A stretch of DNA of 64,000 bases from Siphonodentalium dalli (taxonomy: Eukaryota; Mollusca; Scaphopoda; Gadilida; Siphonodentaliidae): positions 6,969,784 through 7,033,783 of the forward strand of contig CP136066.1 in assembly GCA_032622095.1 (NCBI GenBank). Reading direction: 5' to 3'. Below, in pieces: positions 1-11,480 of the stretch. Position numbers and translations under genes: made by a program. The number at the start of each line of letters is the position of its first letter. Position 1 is the first letter of the stretch. The notes under the pieces were generated by a model. It was not told where the DNA came from. It did not search any database and saw only the letters and a list, made by a program, of their open reading frames with translations.

Positions 1-849
1 TGTTGCAATATAAGTTTTATAAATATTTTCTAACGTCTTCCTGTCGAGTTGGAATTTAAATGTTCTGAGATGTGATAAGCGGGAGGCTATACTCTCTTTA
101 TTGTTTCATTTATATGCCCCCTCCAGCGCCACATGCACATTTCACCACCGATATCCACCATGAATGTGCGATGCGATATTTATAACACAGGAGTGTAGCT
201 TTACTCTATTAACAAATTATTGTCATATAAATTGTTTATCAACAACCATTCTATAGCGTTAACGAAGCAACAAACTCGAGGGTGTGGGTTGACATTATCA
301 ATATATATTCTCTTTTGTTATTTTACAATGGTTGATATTATAGTACGATGCTTGAAAAGACCGCGTTCCAAAAAATAAGTTCCAACTGACCGACCACAAC
401 TAATCGAACAGACCCGCCTGACAGGTGTGTAGTCCGCGGATGTTTGGAATAACACCCGATTTCGTCCTAATTGATCTGGGGAACATTACGGGGTCGTAAT
501 TTCGTCTATAATCTCCTTTGTGTTCTAGTAGAATACTATACTTGAAATCTAATATACATGGGGAGATACAGCGAGTGTTACTGCTTGTAGACATTTGAAT
601 TTTGATTTGAAGTGTTAAATTTGCTGGATTGTTGAGAGGTTCTTAGTTAATTTTAGGTAAGTTGTTAAAAATTTAATTCTCTTCTTTTAAGTTCATACTC
701 GAATCTAACAGATTTACATAAATATAATCCAAAAAAACTTACATAAATATATATAACTACGTACTTGTAAACAGTAAAGAACATAATGCATGCATTATAT
801 TGTTGTTCTTTAGGTTATCACTGCTGATTTCGACCTTGACTTTAGACTA
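1..849. other. no recognisable gene
   Basis: AT-rich sequence with stop codons in all frames. The short open frames here (for example 400-594 and 810-1007 on the minus strand) lack codon bias, motifs or signals. I see nothing to annotate before the repeat that begins near 850. Confidence 0.5.
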
Positions 850-1165
850 ATATATCGTCGCGCAAATACGCACATAATCGACCTATAATGTGAAATAGGT
901 ACATAATGTCCGTTAATTCGTGTTATGGCGCGGGCAACAGTGAAAAAACATGTTAGAGAGCGTACACATGACGTCGTAGGTTGGCTTATTTGTATCATTG
1001 TCCGCACATATTCCGCTTAGAATGGCTTCATTATGAGTCGATAATGTGACTAACATGCTCCATATTCAGCACATTATCGACTCAAATGAGGCGATGCTAA
1101 GCAGATTATCTACCTAAAACAAGCAAGTTCTATTCTAAGCAGATAATGAGAGGGTTTCCGGAGGA
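850..1165 (+). repeat. dispersed foldback repeat, family A, copy 1
   Basis: One of at least five copies in this window; the others are near 20060, 25925, 45745 and 62692, with a more diverged one near 37945. Shared landmarks in order are a CGCGCAAATACGCACATAAT block, the ATAGGTACATAATG block, AGAGCGTACA, and a hairpin whose arms contain ATTATGAGTCGATAATGTG (about 1013-1052) and its complement (about 1067-1104). There is no coding capacity. It looks like a non-autonomous foldback element or MITE, but I could not define its termini or target duplication. Confidence 0.65.
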
Positions 1166-1859
1166 ACAGACTGAATTTTTTATAGATTCTAATAATGGTA
1201 TATATTGTAGAAAATGTAATAGCAATACATTATACAGGACTACTGGAGAACTGAAGTCTGAACAGGAGAATGTCATGTGCACAAATTCAAGCGGCTGGTA
1301 AATAAAATCAAATTACATTTCGAACCAAAGAACCACTCCGCTCGGTCATACTATATCATTTCTCAATATCTGCGCCTATTTTGTTTGATAGCATGCTTCA
1401 GTTTTCAGTGATGTGTTCAGAATATCGACTGTAATAAATATCGAAGTGGAAGCCGCCATGTTTCTCTTCACCTTCAGTCATGTGATTTGACGCTGTCCAT
1501 CCATTGGCTACAACACGCAACAAAAAAAAAAAAAAAAAACATATATGTCTGTGATAGAACACCGCCACATAACACGACGATGTTTTACTCCTCCTTAGCA
1601 TCAAACTAAAAGCTTCATCGCACATGGACAGATAACAAATGACTTTAAAAATTAGAAGATGTCGGTCAGGAGTGTAATAAACACAAATTTGCATAATGTG
1701 TTTCCTTATGACACGTTTGCTATCATGGAAGGATACAACTCGAGTTGTTCGGCCTCCCGTACTATCATTTCGCCACCGCACTCGTGCCACTAACTGTTAA
1801 AGATCAGGAACACACGCGCATGTGCTGTCATACTATATACATAATTAATATAATATTTT

Positions 1860-1873
1860 ATTATTATTTTCAG
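1860..1873 (+). promoter_or_regulatory. probable 3' splice site upstream of the 7TM gene
   Basis: A T-rich tract ending in TTTTCAG sits 12 nt before the ATG at 1886. It suggests a non-coding first exon further upstream spliced to an exon holding the whole reading frame. The donor was not located. The same layout occurs at the B-box/GIY-YIG gene. Confidence 0.5.
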
Positions 1874-1885
1874 TTAATTGTAACG

Positions 1886-2959
1886 ATGGCGCCGTCGATG
1901 GACCAATGGCTGATGGACATTAATCCGGGGGTGTTTATCCCGCTGATGATAATCATCCTGATAATTGATATTCCTCTTCTGATCGGCATCCTCAAATCTA
2001 AAACAAGCAGACGACAGGTTTCAAATATAGCCATCGTCAATTTCATTTTCGTCTCCTTCGTGGCGATTGGCTGTATGGCAGGAATGACGCATTATGGGTT
2101 GGTTTTGTACGAAGATGGAGCGCTTCCATTTAACTGTGACGTAATGGAGATGGCGTTCAGACTTCTACGAATCATCGCTGCCGTCATATTGCTCACTGTC
2201 GTATTATCGAAAATGATTGAAATTTTGCTGGCGCCATATTCCAAGCTTTCGGACTACGAACAATCAAACAAGATGGCGTCCAACGTCCGAAACTTATTCA
2301 TGGTGTTATGTGTTACATTACCGTGGATTTACGGCATAGTGAAAATAGTGGCAACGGTAGATTACTCAGCAACGATGGATGCGCATGACTGTTACATCAA
2401 CGTTAGTTACGTGGAAATGCAAATGTCGCCGCGAATCGGTTACTTTCTCCCAGCGGCCATTGCGATGGTCGTCTGCCTACTTTGCTTAATATTCACCTCT
2501 ATGCTTCCTCGTGACGTCACCAAACCATCGGTGATCCCGCATATAATAGGAGTTATCGTCGCGTACGCTTTACAGTTTCCATGGTTTTATTTCTACATGA
2601 CGAAATGCGATGACATACATCCGGGTTATCAAGGATGCTATTTTTCGGCGGAGGATAAAAGAATTTACGAATATCCGGCTGTAATCGCATACGCCTTCTC
2701 ATTCTTGATGTTCCCCCTGCTTCTCTTCCTGTCGAAACCCATTCGGAGCAGCTATAGAGGTGCGTGGGCGTCCATGGGAAATATGTGTCTACAGTTCAGA
2801 GAATCCGACGAGGAAAGGAAAAAGACCGAGCGCAAACGGAAATCAACGAAGAAATTTGCAACGCCAATAACGTACGTCAGAAATGACGTCCCAGATGGAT
2901 ACCCGTGGAGCTCGAATCAGCCACTGCCAGTACAATGGTTCCCCGTCAGACGGCATTGA
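1886..2959 (+). CDS. divergent seven-transmembrane receptor (GPCR-like), 357 aa
   Basis: A membrane protein with seven hydrophobic segments at about residues 14-36, 46-70, 88-115, 134-158, 184-206, 216-240 and 262-284. The topology is rhodopsin-like: Cys84 just before TM3 can pair with Cys169 in extracellular loop 2, and Asn172 (NVS) is a possible glycosylation site. TM7 ends FPLLLFLSKPIR, at the place where class A receptors have NPxxY, but the motif itself is missing, as is a clear DRY after TM3. The cytoplasmic tail has a strongly charged stretch (about 308-324). I chose ATG 1886 because the open frame upstream crosses a splice-acceptor-like TTTTCAG; starting there removes 47 unlikely residues. 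The TGA stop lies at the first bases of a downstream tandem repeat. The ligand is unknown, and assignment to a receptor family needs a profile search. An insect-type or other 7TM protein is possible but less likely. Confidence 0.72.
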   Translation: MAPSMDQWLMDINPGVFIPLMIIILIIDIPLLIGILKSKTSRRQVSNIAIVNFIFVSFVAIGCMAGMTHYGLVLYEDGALPFNCDVMEMAFRLLRIIAAVILLTVVLSKMIEILLAPYSKLSDYEQSNKMASNVRNLFMVLCVTLPWIYGIVKIVATVDYSATMDAHDCYINVSYVEMQMSPRIGYFLPAAIAMVVCLLCLIFTSMLPRDVTKPSVIPHIIGVIVAYALQFPWFYFYMTKCDDIHPGYQGCYFSAEDKRIYEYPAVIAYAFSFLMFPLLLFLSKPIRSSYRGAWASMGNMCLQFRESDEERKKTERKRKSTKKFATPITYVRNDVPDGYPWSSNQPLPVQWFPVRRH

Positions 2960-3190
2960 ATTTCCTTTGATGGCCATATACACATGAATGGTCATGGGTC
3001 TACCCAAACGAGCCCATGGTCAGGTATTGATTGTGAATTTCATTTGATGGCCATACATACATGAATGGCTATGTGTTTACATAACAAGGCCATGGTCAGG
3101 TTGGTTTGTGAATTTCATTTGATGGCCATACATACATGGATGGCTATGTGTTTACATAACAAGGCCATGGTCAGGTATGGCTTGTGAATT
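2957..3190 (+). repeat. 75-bp tandem repeat, 3 copies plus a partial fourth
   Basis: Units start at 2957, 3032 and 3107, with a partial one at about 3183. Each begins TGAATTTC and contains GATGGCCATA and CCATGGTCAGG. Copies 2 and 3 are nearly identical and copy 1 is more diverged. The first three bases of copy 1 are the stop codon of the 7TM gene, so the array forms the start of its 3' UTR. Confidence 0.9.
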
Positions 3191-3452
3191 TCATCAAAGC
3201 TGTCGTGATATGTTAAACGAACAGTCCCATCGGACAGTTTAACATGTAACAATACAAACCGCAAGGCAGAGTCCAGTCCCCTCGAGCTCGCCAAGTTAAC
3301 CACTGCCATCACGTATATATACGTCATTAAATATAACAGTTTTTATTTACGAGTTTTGTTGCTTACCACATACTGTTCTGGTTCAATCTATCCGATTTCT
3401 AAATGAAAAGAGACAGTTCGGTTTTTTATCAATAATGCAGAATGAATTGTAA

Positions 3453-4369
3453 TTAAGCCCCGGTTCCATATTCCCGATTTTCTGTCCCGAATTAGTATAT
3501 TCGGCACCAATTCGGGACCAGATCAAATCGGCAGCATTCGAGATAATTCTGGAGGAGTTTTATTCCAAAAAGCCGCCGAACTGATGCCGAATTATGACAA
3601 AATTCAGGCACGTATGGCATTTTTTCCCTTTCGATCATTTTTTGTACCCACCCACCCCCACCGCCAATTTTTTTTCCGTTTTCGGCAGTTTTTTCCGGCC
3701 ATTTTTTGACACCCCCCCCCCTTTTAACACTAAAACAGAGATTTGAGGGGGGAAATTCACTGTAAACATCTGTATATGAATTTATGTGCATACTATTTAT
3801 CATGGATGTTAACATGGACATGTAAATAGGAATGAGTCATTTTGAGGTCATTCGGCCAAAAAAACATGGCTGCCAGCGGCCATCTTGGATTTCAAAATTT
3901 GCAACAAAATACAACACGATAACTGCCTGCAGTCAGTTTACAGTTAGAATTATATTATTTCTCTCATTCAAAGAGGTTTTGAAGCCCAACTCATTGCCAA
4001 AACACTAAAAAACAAGCAGGAATTTTTTTTTTTAGTTGCGGAAAAAATTGCTTGTTGGTGGCTTTGATCACCCACCCACCGTGCCGGAATTTTTTTTTTC
4101 ACCCCCCCCCCTGGATACACCGGATCTCAGTATAAAAGCAGCCACACATGGCTAATTTGGGAATAACATACCGAATACTGCCGACTACTCCCGAATAGGT
4201 GCCGAATTGCTCCAGAATTGTCCCGAATCGACCCCGATCATGTTCGGGGGTAAATATTCACTGTCCCGACTTGTCCCGAACTTACTCCACGATTTTTGCA
4301 AAATTATGATTCGGGAGTCATTCTGGAACATTCGGGGTGGGAAATCGGGGATATGGAACCGGGGCTTAA
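3453..4369. mobile_element. MITE with TTAA target duplication (piggyBac-type), about 0.9 kb
   Basis: The termini are inverted copies: the left end reads GCCCCGGTTCCATATTCCCG after TTAA (3453-3456), and the right end is its near-complement followed by TTAA (4366-4369). Inverted similarity extends inward through GTCCCGAAT and CCAGAATT blocks. A TTAA duplication is diagnostic of piggyBac-type transposition. There is no transposase frame; the interior holds homopolymer C, A and T tracts. Confidence 0.8.
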
Positions 4370-4389
4370 CCGAGAAAACTCGTAAATAC

Positions 4390-5137
4390 AAAACGAGTGG
4401 TTTCCCTACAACTGTATGTAGTGGCAGTGGTCAGGTCAGTGTAGCTGAACTCTACCTTGCAGTATAGTATCAATATTCAACGGACTTTATAAAGATCCAT
4501 GTCTTTTTGCAAAACGAAAACTAGAATGTAATGTAAGATATCACACATTGAGTATCTATATATCACATGTATAATAAATATACTCATTCGCCATGATGTG
4601 GCATTTGCCTAATAATTTTAAGGTGACTTATAATGTTTGACCCTCGAAATAAAGCTAGTAATTGCTTGCTTTTGTCACGTTGCCATGGTGAACCGATGTC
4701 GAAAACGGCCCCATCCAAATATGTAGTACACGGACTAAAGAAATCAATGTAGTTTGGGCGTGTTTCATCACATAATTAGCTCCTATAAACCCGACACCAC
4801 AATAGCCACCTTTCACATAATGAACGACGACAGATCATTGTTACCAATATTTATTATAAGCTACACCACTAAATAGTGGAAAATTGTCGTGGCATAGAGC
4901 GTTAAATCCATCGACTGGACCGAGGCGATGGATAACCAATAGTTTTACCTTCTCGGAGATTACTTCCGCGTTATATGCTCGATATTTTGTCATAAAGTTG
5001 TGAGCAAATTAATTGATGGAATGTAAACAAAATGCACATGTCGAAGATTTCTAACAATTTGAAGTGAACTGTTGGACAAAACTAGCAGTTGGGGGGGGGG
5101 GGGGGTGGGTGTATAACGTAGCGCATATATAATAAAA
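4390..5137. other. no recognisable gene
   Basis: Non-coding AT-rich sequence ending in a G homopolymer of about 16 bases near 5090. No open frame carries a motif. Confidence 0.5.
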
Positions 5138-5450
5138 AGAACACCTATGGGTTTTGGTTGAATACCCGGATTATCTCATTCGTGGCTACAAGGAAATACA
5201 AAATTTCAACTCGAGGCTTTCAGCCGCTCGTAGTAGTAGTTGTGTAGTTTCCGGCCGCAGGCCGGGCAGGATGGTCGGAACGCATTGTGCAATTCCCTTC
5301 ACCCTTTCTTGATATCTTCGATGAAAATCGATTGTTGAGACTGTTGTATTTGGAGGCAAAGCGGTTCAGCCGCTCGTGGAAATTCTGTATTTTCTTATAG
5401 CCACGAATGAGATAATCCGGGTATTCAACCAAAACCCGCAGGTGTTCTCT
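5138..5450. mobile_element. foldback/MITE-like inverted repeat
   Basis: Arms of about 80-90 bp (5138-5228 and 5361-5450) pair through GAACACCTATGGGTTTTGG, the block GGATTATCTCATTCGTGGC and an AGCCGCTCG end, separated by about 130 bp of spacer. Identity is roughly 90% by eye. The 88-residue minus-strand open frame across it looks incidental. Confidence 0.7.
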
Positions 5451-6090
5451 ATTTATTTGTAGTCGTAAATTTTTCGCACGGTCCAAAAACCTTTTCGCAG
5501 AATTGACGACTACGAGTCCGTTTATGTGCTTGCCACTCGCAGTAAGGTGATTACGGGACTGCGTGTCGTGATTATTTTGTACTTAATTATGCTTTTATCA
5601 GGTCATAGCTTAGCGCTTTGTGTTTCGTAAGATTCTCATGTTTCGCGACGACGAATATGATTGCCACTAATAGATAAGAAACGATCACTGAACTTATTAA
5701 TATATATAGTGTGAGTTTTGTTTAAAATCCAAAAATCGTCATCGCAACAGCGGATAGGGAAAAACGATAACGAATAGAAAGAAAAGCACCATATTTGTAA
5801 CAATTATATGTTGTCGTTCATGAGCGAATGGTGTCTACTTTTAGTAAGACACACGTGTGTTATGAACACGCGCAGTTACATAAGAGCTTATAGCTATTAT
5901 ATCGATGTCAATGCCGTCAGTTTAGTATTATGTTAATTATAATATAATTATGATATTCAATTTGTGTTGGCTGTGTGATAAACATGGGTGATAAGGGTGA
6001 ATGTGTCTTTACTTCCTCTTTGGTTGAAATACCAAATCAATATTAATATATTTTAACCCAAGCTGTTTCGAGATCGTTTTCCTTTGCTAA
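5451..6090. other. no recognisable gene
   Basis: Non-coding sequence; nothing beyond low-complexity AT stretches is visible. Confidence 0.5.
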
Positions 6091-6159
6091 AATGGGATTA
6101 CACTGTATGTGATAATGGGATTACACTGTATGTGATAATGGGATTACACTGTATGTGAT
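6091..6159 (+). repeat. 23-bp tandem repeat, 3 identical copies
   Basis: The unit begins AATGGGATTACACTG and is repeated three times without visible change. Confidence 0.95.
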
Positions 6160-6473
6160 AAAAAGGATCTCAAATTCGTCGCATGCAATTATATACGAAA
6201 TTGAATAACCTCGTCCACAAAAGCTCGGCTCGAATAGAATTTACTGCACTCGGTTAATCAATTTCGTGTAGAATTGTGACTCATTGGATATAATCTATAT
6301 ATTATATCAGATGCGTGAAGTGTTCATTGTTTCAAATGTGATTGCTTCAGTGACCGAGACCGAGATATCTTATCAAAATGGCCTTGTATCGATCAGAATA
6401 GCACGATGAGATGTCCCTCAACTCAGATCAATTAACTTGAAATTTAGTCCCGATTATCGCCCATGTCGGGGAT

Positions 6474-6920
6474 CAAACCCGCACTAACCTAGTCTAGCCG
6501 AGACTGCGATGGTCTTTATTATCCGCGCCCTAGCCCTAACCCTAACCCTAACCCTAACCCTAACCCTAACCCTAACCCGCACTAACCTCATCTAGCCGAG
6601 ACTGCGATGGTCTTTATTATCCGCGCCCTAACCCTAACCCTAACCCTAACCCTAACCCTAACCCTAACCCGAACTAACCTCATCTAGCCGAGACTGCGAT
6701 GGTCTTTATTATCCACGCCCTAACCCTAACCCTAACCCTAACCCTAACCCTAACCCTAACGATAACCCTAACCCGCACTAACCTAGTCTAGCCGAGACTG
6801 CGATGGTCTTTATTATCCACGCCCTAACCCTAACCCTAACCCCAACCCTAACCCTAATCCTAACCCGCACTAACCTCATCTAGCCGAGACTGCGATGGTC
6901 TTTATTATCCACGCCCTAAC
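6474..6920 (+). repeat. composite interstitial telomeric satellite
   Basis: Five units, each made of a run of CCCTAA hexamers followed by a conserved block of about 47 bp (GCACTAACCT ... GCGATGGTCTTTATTATCC). The hexamer count varies between units and occasional variants occur (CCCTAG, CCCCAAC, CGATAAC). The hexamer is the common animal telomere repeat. The first block is preceded by GGGGATCAAACCC, whose complement resembles a tRNA B box, so a SINE origin of the spacer is possible but unproven. Confidence 0.9.
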
Positions 6921-7145
6921 CACATCGATTACAGGGGCATGCATCTTTAACATGCACGGTTGGGGAATCACGTGTTTCGAGTTGATGAGCATCACGCATT
7001 CCAAATGGCCGAGGCAATCGAAAACGCGACCAGAAACGAGGACAAATGTAACAAGAAAACCATAGTCAGAAATGGTAACGCCACCAAGATCATATTATTA
7101 GCCATAAATATAAATTATGATATAATTATAATATAAAATATTATT

Positions 7146-7179
7146 CATTAGTTAGCGCTAATATAGGCGCTAACTAATG
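7146..7179. repeat. perfect short hairpin
   Basis: Arms of 13 bp (CATTAGTTAGCGC and its complement) around an 8-base loop. No gene is adjacent. Confidence 0.8.
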
Positions 7180-8292
7180 ACTTGTTAAATACCATCTAAT
7201 AAATATTCATCTTATTCACAACTTTAAGGAGTCCTTCTGGCACACGAGAATATTTATCGCCGTTTGATTTGCACCAAGTGAACTCGGCGCATATATAATT
7301 GATAGAACTGACCTTTATTATGATGATCGTGTCGTTATTTGTTTAAGATACGTATCAATTGACTTATACGCACCCGTTCCCTATTAAAATCTATATATAT
7401 CGCCCATTTTAGAGGACCTCCGCGAATTCGGGGACTTCCGCAAAGTGACCTCCACAAATCGGGACCTACTGCAAATCGTCGCACCCAATGCAATTTGTAA
7501 ACAAATACGATTGACATGCGTTTTAACGAGGTGAGCTTTAATTAAACGAAAGAAGCATTCTACATAAACTATTTGTCATGGACTCAGCCAGTGTGCAATA
7601 TATATGTGTCAACTAAGGTCGCTTTGCGTGGTAAAAGTGAAAAGTGAAAGTGGAAAATCCTATTGAAAATGAAAGTAGCCTACAATTTTGGGAAATTCCG
7701 CGGCAGATTGCAGTGAATCTATACTATTGGAAGTGAATGTACATTTCCTGGAATTCTATCGGATATCCCGACTCTGCTCGTTTTCGTGATCATAGGTTAT
7801 ATAGGCCCTATATGACCACGAAAACGAGTCGAGTCGCGATACATCCATCGGTACAAACACATTGTGTATACGATACAATTTTGACTTGATGACCAGAAAA
7901 TAAAAGATGGTGGTTAATCCAAGTCTCCAACAGAACAGACATGCGCGCTCCAATTAAAATTACCCACAATTCACTTCACTACACAGGGGTTCCCAAAGGG
8001 TTATACATTATTTTCAGGCTATCAGAGTATTTATATTTTCAACAACATATTATTACACCGGTGACTTTAAGTTTACAATTTCAGCCTGTCCTGACCCTAT
8101 GGATACGATTTATGATATTTTCAAAAACGTATTATACACCGGTGCCGTTAACTTTCAAATTTCATCATATACGTGATTCTATTGGTACGATTGAGTAAGG
8201 TACAAACAAAAATATCCAAGAATATATTTCTCCATTCGACCATGAGTCTATACAGATCTGTACACTAGTGTCCACCCACTTCGTGGCGGGAA
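7180..8292. other. no recognisable gene
   Basis: Non-coding. A second short inverted repeat occurs at about 7778-7828 (CTCGTTTTCGTG and complement). The open frames here (7335-7517 and 7756-7953 minus, 7941-8198 plus) carry no recognisable motif. Confidence 0.5.
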
Positions 8293-8382
8293 TAAACTAA
8301 GATATGACACGTTATATAGTATTAAACTAAGATATGACACGTTATATAGTATTAAACTAAGATATGACACGTTATATAGTAT
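8293..8382 (+). repeat. 30-bp tandem repeat, 3 identical copies
   Basis: The unit contains AAACTAAGATATGACACG. Three perfect copies. Confidence 0.95.
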
Positions 8383-8601
8383 TTTGTCAGCTACGAGCAG
8401 ATGCTATACTAATTTTCAAACAGCTGATACCTCATTTGTGTTCAAATTCACATTTATTTGCTTTAACATTCTGACCATAGTTGTCAGATGTATGGACTGG
8501 TGTGTCCTACGCAACTCCGACGGGCAACTTTGATCAGAATGTTATAGAAAAATACTGAGTATTTCCGGAGAAATAAGGTATCAACTTGTTTCAAAAATAA
8601 A

Positions 8602-9150
8602 CTATCTTATGTTCGTAACAGTCAAAATGCTACGTTTTGTGTCAGTTCCGCATATATTATGTTGTTTGTACGTTTGCACTAGCCTCGGTAATTGATAAGA
8701 ATAAGATAAATTTATTGACAGATACGCCCACTCGAGGCCGATGTCAAAATAGTTACCTAAATGAAATGTTATTATAAGTATAGTAACATACATATAATGT
8801 TCAATGTTTGGTGATTCACATCGTTTATGTAGAAAGAGTTGGACCATGTTGCAGATGATATTACATGTTTTGGGTTCATCACTTCTCAAGATGATTAAGA
8901 ATTTCTGTTGGTCAGCCATATTATTAAAGGTCTGAATATTGTCGCTTATTTCCGCAAATAAACGTTTTCTTAGATTTTTATAAATGGGGCATCGCATAAT
9001 GAAGTACTGTTCTTCGGTTTCTACCTCCATTCCACACTTTTTACAATTTCTCTCATCAGCGGCTACTTTAGATCGTTTGTGTCTGCCTTTCTCAATTTCC
9101 AAAGTATAGTTGCTGATCCGAAGCTTTGTGAAAGATAATCTTTATGAAAG
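8602..9150 (-). pseudogene. 5'-truncated LINE: C-terminal zinc-knuckle end of a non-LTR reverse transcriptase
   Basis: The minus-strand frame, open upstream of the first plausible start, reads through LRISN, LEIEKGRH and then CKKCGMEVETEEQYFIMRC. That Cys-x2-Cys ... Cys arrangement followed by PIYKNLRKRLF is the typical C-terminal tail of the reverse transcriptase ORF of many invertebrate LINEs. The reverse transcriptase itself is absent, as expected for a 5'-truncated insertion. The last part of the frame (about 8602-8780) is probably read-through into 3' UTR; a GATAAGAATAAGATAAA stretch near 8700 could be its tail. Confidence 0.65.
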
Positions 9151-9973
9151 AGAAATTTTTAACGAGGTTCAAATATGAATGCGCCGTACCACGTGATTGT
9201 CATCGTCCTATCACCGAATGTTGAGAAGATTATCGATCGATCAGAAAATGGATTCAAACTTAGAATATTGACACATAACTGATCTATAACTAAGTTAGTC
9301 ATAACGACTCATTAGGCCATTATGCTACAATTGTCACGTTTGTCAAGATATATATTTATCAGATTTATGGATGCGCCGACTCCCTGTGGGTGTTAATTGA
9401 ATCAAATGTACTTTATTTAGTGAGCGTGAATAATTTAATTCTCATTTCTTATTGAAATGGCCATGTATCGATACAGTTCTGTCATTCGGGGGACGAACAT
9501 TTCGAAATGGACTTGAGTTGTTTGTTCGTGCCAACACTGAGACTTAATATCGATACATCATAGTTTGAATAAAATGTGTTAATTCATCTAAAGATGGAAC
9601 ACAAATACCATGTGACATTGCTAATAATTATACGTGGTTGAAATAAATTATATTTGAAATTTTTAGTGTCAGGCTTCTGTGTAGTGTACATTGTCAAGCC
9701 AAAATTGTTCATGTCTTCAATCGTTAATATCAAGCATTTTAAATACCTGTATATTTGATCACCAATTAGGCACTGCATGGTGTCAACTTCCTACTTTCAA
9801 TGGAGCAACATGTGCGATGGAAATCGTGAATATCTACTGTGACACATATTGACATGCACATAGTGACAACTCATAATATCCTAGTTCACGACAGTGAGTT
9901 GGATTAAATCCTAAGTGACATCGGAATGGTTATAGTATATAGTAAGGGTATTACAATTTAAAACCATACTGAC
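9151..9973. other. no recognisable gene; left flank of the palindromic element
   Basis: Non-coding. The last ~50 bases (about 9925-9973) are one copy of a tandem duplication whose next copy lies at about 19664-19718 on the far side of the palindromic element. This fixes the insertion site. Confidence 0.6.
9968..9973 (+). repeat. 6-bp target-site duplication, left (ACTGAC)
   Basis: ACTGAC immediately precedes the element end AGAAGAATAGG. The same ACTGAC follows the mirror end at 19658-19663. Confidence 0.9.
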
Positions 9974-10001
9974 AGAAGAATAGGAGGCTCGTTGCCTTCA
10001 C

Positions 10002-10260
10002 ATCTAAAAATAGAATCTTTGAGGTCTAAAATTGGTTGTACTAAAATATTCCCAAAATATCAAAAACCCAAAAATTATTTTTCCAAAAAAAAAATTTCAA
10101 AACTTCCAAAAATTATTTTTTCCAAAAAATTTCAAAATCCCAAAACTTCCAAAAAAATTTAAAACCCCAAAATTTCAAAAGAAAAAATTTCAAAACCCTC
10201 AAAATTATTTCTCCAAAAAAAAATTTAAATAAAAAATTTATAACGAGTTTTCGGTTTCTG
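10002..10260 (+). repeat. subterminal A-rich block of left arm, also present near the centre
   Basis: The ~55 bp starting CATCTAAAAATAGAATCTTT and ending ACTAAAATATTCCCAAAA recur at about 14571-14627 in the same orientation. In both places an A-rich, CAAAAATTTC-like low-complexity tract follows. The mirror copies lie at about 15000-15055 and 19375-19630. Confidence 0.85.
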
Positions 10261-10950
10261 ATAATCTCGATATTAAAAAAATGTCGAATGTTAAATTATT
10301 TGCGCGTAATATCTTTCGTTATTTTTTTTGTTCAACCAATGTTTCAATGTATTTATTAATCGATGTTTAGAAATAGCTTTATTGGACATTGTGACCATCG
10401 ATATGAATGCATACATTCCAGTGTTTTATCGGACGCAGTTCATATAATTGTCATACCTGAAAATAGACACCATTACTTTTACATAAATAATAAAGAGCGT
10501 TTATTCTTTACACTCTCTCTATCCCATATGACAGGTGTGTATTATCGTGAATTATTGGAAGTATTGAGATGTACTATGTTGAATCACTAACGGTCGAAAA
10601 TTGTAATGTGAAATTACAACCCTCCAGAATGAATTGTCATATTCGCTGTACACGCAATCACACACGCGACAATGGTGGTAACAATGTGTCTTTCACACTT
10701 TTGCTTTACCAAATGAATTATATTATTTCCCCGTTCACAGTTATATGCTATTCAGAAAACATATCGATTTAATGTCTGAACAAACGGGTTAGTATCAATT
10801 AAGGTTGATAAACTGTGTCATTCACACGATAATTAGTTAGCCAAAACATGCAAACGTCCAGGACACTCAATTATAGAAATTGCTTTGATGACATTGTTAT
10901 AACAACATTACGTAATAACCACTTATCGCCCCACATTCATACTTACGCTT
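10261..10950 (-). other. left arm, no convincing gene
   Basis: Short open frames (10363-10590, 10569-10772) show no motif. A minus-strand motif TTCCAATAATTCACGATAAT (around 10545-10562) nearly repeats the block just upstream of the zinc-finger ORF start (13808-13825), so this may be a decayed duplicate of that promoter region. Confidence 0.4.
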
Positions 10951-11155
10951 TGGACATTTTATCAGTTTATCACGTGATCACTAAATGTGGCAATCGGGTA
11001 TCCACCGATGCCTGCAATATATTATTTATAATAATTGGACTCATTGATCTCACGTGAATAATACTCTTAGTTGTTCCAATAAAATAGTTATCAAATTCGA
11101 TCACCAATAGATTTGACTGTGGAATGTAATGACCTTTAACTTATTTATCGATCTA
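10951..11155 (+). repeat. 205-bp direct repeat within left arm, copy 1
   Basis: Nearly identical to 12216-12420 (starts TGGACATTTTATCAG, ends TTATCGATCTA). The mirror copies are in the right arm near 17210-17415 and 18475-18680. Confidence 0.9.
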
Positions 11156-11450
11156 AAGGGACACTCATTATGAATGAATGTTAACAATACAAGCGCACGA
11201 ATGAAGAGCGTTGAACATATACGAAATTACTACACGAATGAATTGAACCTTGAAATTTATATTTCACATCTTACCAACAACAGCTACAGACATAATCATA
11301 GTATTATACTGTCTTGCATGTACACACGCTATGACATCATTAAAGGCGGACAATCCACTCACGGTGTGACAACAGATACGGACATAGGCATAGTGTTATA
11401 CAGTCTTCTATGTACCCACGCTATGACACCATTAACGTACATTGGATGTT
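11154..11450 (+). repeat. ~290-bp direct repeat within left arm
   Basis: Starts AAAGGGACACTCATTATGAA and recurs at about 12816-13105, with a partial copy near 12583-12735. It contains a 92-codon open frame that is also present in the second copy, but the frame has no motif and ends differently. The mirror copies are at about 16525-16815 and 18180-18476. Confidence 0.85.
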
Positions 11451-11480
11451 AGGTCTATGACTCTTGAGTATACACCAATC

